Positions 62,484 through 64,000 of a stretch of DNA of 64,000 nt are shown here, piece by piece. How positions within the stretch are numbered: position 1 is the stretch's first letter; each line of letters opens with the position of its first letter. The notes beneath the pieces are model-generated. The model saw only the letters and a list, made by a program, of their open reading frames with translations. It had not been told where the DNA came from and made no database searches. The position numbers and the translations under genes were made by a program. This DNA is from Rhodocyclaceae bacterium (GTDB taxonomy: Bacteria; Pseudomonadota; Gammaproteobacteria; Burkholderiales; Rhodocyclaceae): assembly GCA_019455325.1 (NCBI GenBank), contig JACFMQ010000002.1:455353-519352 (forward strand). The letters are read 5' to 3'.

Positions 62484-63692
62484 ATGCCCGGCCCCCGCCT
62501 GCGCCAGGCGACGTTCGGCTGGATCCACTTCGCGCTGACGGCACCGGCGATCTACCTCTGGCTCGGCCTGCCCCTGGTCATGCGGCAGCAGGGATGGTCG
62601 GGCGCGGAGATCGGCCTGTTTCAGCTTGCCGGCCTGCCGGCCGTGTTCAAGGTGTTTCTCGCCCTGCCAGTCGAACGCCGGCGGACGGGGCCGCGGCCCT
62701 ACCTGCGCTGGGCCTGGCTGACCGGCGGCGGCTACCTGCTGGCGCTGCTGGCACTCGCCGCCGCCGACGCGCATGCCGACAAGGCCGTTCTCTTCGCGCT
62801 GACGCTGCTGGCCGCCCTGTGCGCCACCTGGGCGGACATTCCGGTGAATGCGCTGGCCATCCGGCTGTTTTCCCCCGAGGAACGCCCGCTCGCCGGCGGT
62901 GTGCGCGCCGCGGCGAGCTTCGCCGGCGCCGTCGTCGGCGGCGGCGTCATGCTGCTGGTCCAGCAGGCATTCGGCTGGTCGGCGCCGTTCCTTATGCTCG
63001 GCGCCTTCCTGATCGTGGCGCTGGCGCTGCTCGCCGTCATCCGGGAGGAGGATGAGGAAAAGACCGCGGTCGACGGCCGCCCGTCGCCGCTCGCCGTGTG
63101 GCGCGGCTTCTTCGGTCAGGCCGGCGCCGGCACGTGGACGGCGGTGCTGCTCGGCTATTTCCCCTGCGTGGCCGCGGCCTGGATCTATCTCAAGCCCCTG
63201 CTGCTCGACCGCGGCTTTCCGGCGGGCGAGGTCGCCTGGATCGCCGGCATCGGCGGCGGCATCGTCGGTGCGCTGGCCAGTCTGGCCGCCGGCCTGCTGC
63301 CGCGCCGCCGCGTGCCCGGCGTCCTGCCGCTGTCCGCCGCCGCCAACGCGCTCGCCCTGGGCCTGCTGGCCGCGGCGGCCGAACATGCGCCGGCGGCCGG
63401 GCTGATCGCTGCCGCCGCCTTTCTCGCCTTCGCCATGGGCCTGTCGTCGGCGCTCGCCTTCGCGCTGATGATGGAATTCGCCCGCGACGCCTGGCGCGCC
63501 GCCGATTACGGCCTGCAGGCCAGCCTGTTCACGCTCGGCCGGATCGCGGTCGCCGCGGTCGCCGGGCCATGCCTCGACCGCTTCGGCTACGCCGGCATGC
63601 TGGCCGCGCTGGCCGCCGCCGCGCTGGCGGTGGCCGCGCTGATCGCCGCGCGCCGGCGCTTCGTCCTTTTCCTTGGAGGAGCATCCTCATGA
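62484..63692 (+). CDS. MFS transporter, FptX/RhtX siderophore-importer-like
   Basis: 402 residues, about 12 transmembrane helices. The N-terminus FGWIHFALTAPAIYLWLGLPLVMRQQGWSGAEIGLFQLAGLPAVFKVFLA is typical of the RhtX/FptX and AmpG-like branch, which carries intact ferri-siderophores across the inner membrane. AAGGAGG lies seven bases before ATG 62484; the ATG at 62478 overlaps the methyltransferase stop but has poor spacing. The stop overlaps the start of the next gene. Confidence 0.88.
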   Translation: MPGPRLRQATFGWIHFALTAPAIYLWLGLPLVMRQQGWSGAEIGLFQLAGLPAVFKVFLALPVERRRTGPRPYLRWAWLTGGGYLLALLALAAADAHADKAVLFALTLLAALCATWADIPVNALAIRLFSPEERPLAGGVRAAASFAGAVVGGGVMLLVQQAFGWSAPFLMLGAFLIVALALLAVIREEDEEKTAVDGRPSPLAVWRGFFGQAGAGTWTAVLLGYFPCVAAAWIYLKPLLLDRGFPAGEVAWIAGIGGGIVGALASLAAGLLPRRRVPGVLPLSAAANALALGLLAAAAEHAPAAGLIAAAAFLAFAMGLSSALAFALMMEFARDAWRAADYGLQASLFTLGRIAVAAVAGPCLDRFGYAGMLAALAAAALAVAALIAARRRFVLFLGGASS

Positions 63693-64000
63693 TCACGCAA
63701 CGCAACCGGCTTGCCGCGCTTCTGCTGTCGTCCTTACTGAGTCTTCCGGCCTGGGGTGCGGACGAGTGCGCGCGCATCGAACCGGGGCCCGCGCAGTATT
63801 CGCTGATCCATCCGTTCCACCTGCCGCACGTTCTCCGCTTCATCACCGAGAACGAAGACGCCTTCCGCATCGACGCCGGCCAGCAGCAGGCGATCGGCCG
63901 GCTGGTCGCCGAAGTGAGCGGGCCGACACAGGCCCGTCAGGCGGAGGCCGGCCGGCTGGAACGGGAAATCGCCGTCGCCGCCTTCGCCGGACAGGACAGC
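63689..64000 (+). CDS. Periplasmic protein, truncated by window end
   Basis: The first 104 residues are visible. There is a signal peptide (LAALLLSSLLSLPAWGADE), a Cys near residue 27, then IHPFHLPHVLRFITENEDAFRIDAGQQQAIGRLVAEV and a charged helical stretch. The helical, Gln/Glu-rich start resembles Spy/CpxP-like periplasmic proteins, but this is weak. TGGAGGA precedes the ATG, which overlaps the MFS stop, so it belongs to the iron-uptake operon. Confidence 0.6.
   Translation, partial: MITQRNRLAALLLSSLLSLPAWGADECARIEPGPAQYSLIHPFHLPHVLRFITENEDAFRIDAGQQQAIGRLVAEVSGPTQARQAEAGRLEREIAVAAFAGQDS

Noticed and set aside
1-64000. tRNA, rRNA, CRISPR arrays, insertion sequences with transposase
   Set aside because: None was found on reading the gaps; all gaps are short and are explained by promoters, hairpins, dyads or the palindromic repeats.

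Overview
The window is GC-rich, densely coded DNA from a Gram-negative bacterium, most likely a betaproteobacterium of the Rhodocyclales (Azonexus/Dechloromonas/Azospira type). This placement is inferred from the gene order glnE-yhdP-nitrilase-tldD, the rich c-type cytochrome, chemotaxis and TonB content, and the short CTCTGCGG-type palindromic repeats. No taxonomic search was possible. No rRNA, tRNA or CRISPR array was seen.

Layout. 1-7.9 kb: chemotaxis operon with two nearly identical poly-HAMP chemoreceptors flanking cheW, then cheD, cheR and cheB with ATGA/GTGA overlaps. 7.9-13.5 kb: palindromic repeat elements, ugpB-ugpQ without the rest of the ABC transporter, a small lipoprotein, tas and rhlE. 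13.5-21 kb: glycolate utilisation (GntR regulator, glcDEF), an HDOD protein and a small unknown gene, hydroxypyruvate isomerase, and a PduO-type cobalamin adenosyltransferase. 21-24.5 kb: a coupled aroG / GT39 glycosyltransferase / UbiA-type prenyltransferase operon whose middle gene seems to start at CTG. 24.7-30.8 kb: an OprC-like copper TonB receptor, a PIN/RHH toxin-antitoxin pair with its operator, a Bro-N antirepressor relic, and an octaheme tetrathionate-reductase-family cytochrome with its membrane cytochrome b. 30.8-43.5 kb: an exported PilJ-N sensor domain protein and a lipoprotein, tldD, a nitrilase, yhdP, glnE, and a large unknown membrane protein with an EF-hand loop. 43.5-48.5 kb: a Tat-exported sulfide:quinone oxidoreductase-like flavoprotein, a small membrane protein, an aminotransferase, and mtnA plus a class II aldolase (probable 5-methylthioribose salvage or DHAP shunt).

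48.5-55.2 kb is accessory. It holds a class III sirtuin, a tandem AAA+ ATPase, a DUF2779 protein combining a Cas4-like Fe-S PD-(D/E)XK nuclease with a DnaQ-like exonuclease domain, a visibly AT-rich small PD-(D/E)XK protein and a WYL regulator. A lone RHH antitoxin-like gene follows. The last three module genes are tightly packed, and a matching GCGACAC dyad lies upstream of both the sirtuin and the ATPase. I consider this the best candidate for an undescribed, probably anti-phage or DNA-processing, system.

55.2-64 kb: unknown membrane proteins, an SLC13-type permease, then an iron-uptake locus: AraC regulator, Fur box, TonB siderophore receptor, O-methyltransferase-like enzyme, FptX/RhtX-like MFS importer and the start of a periplasmic protein cut by the window end.
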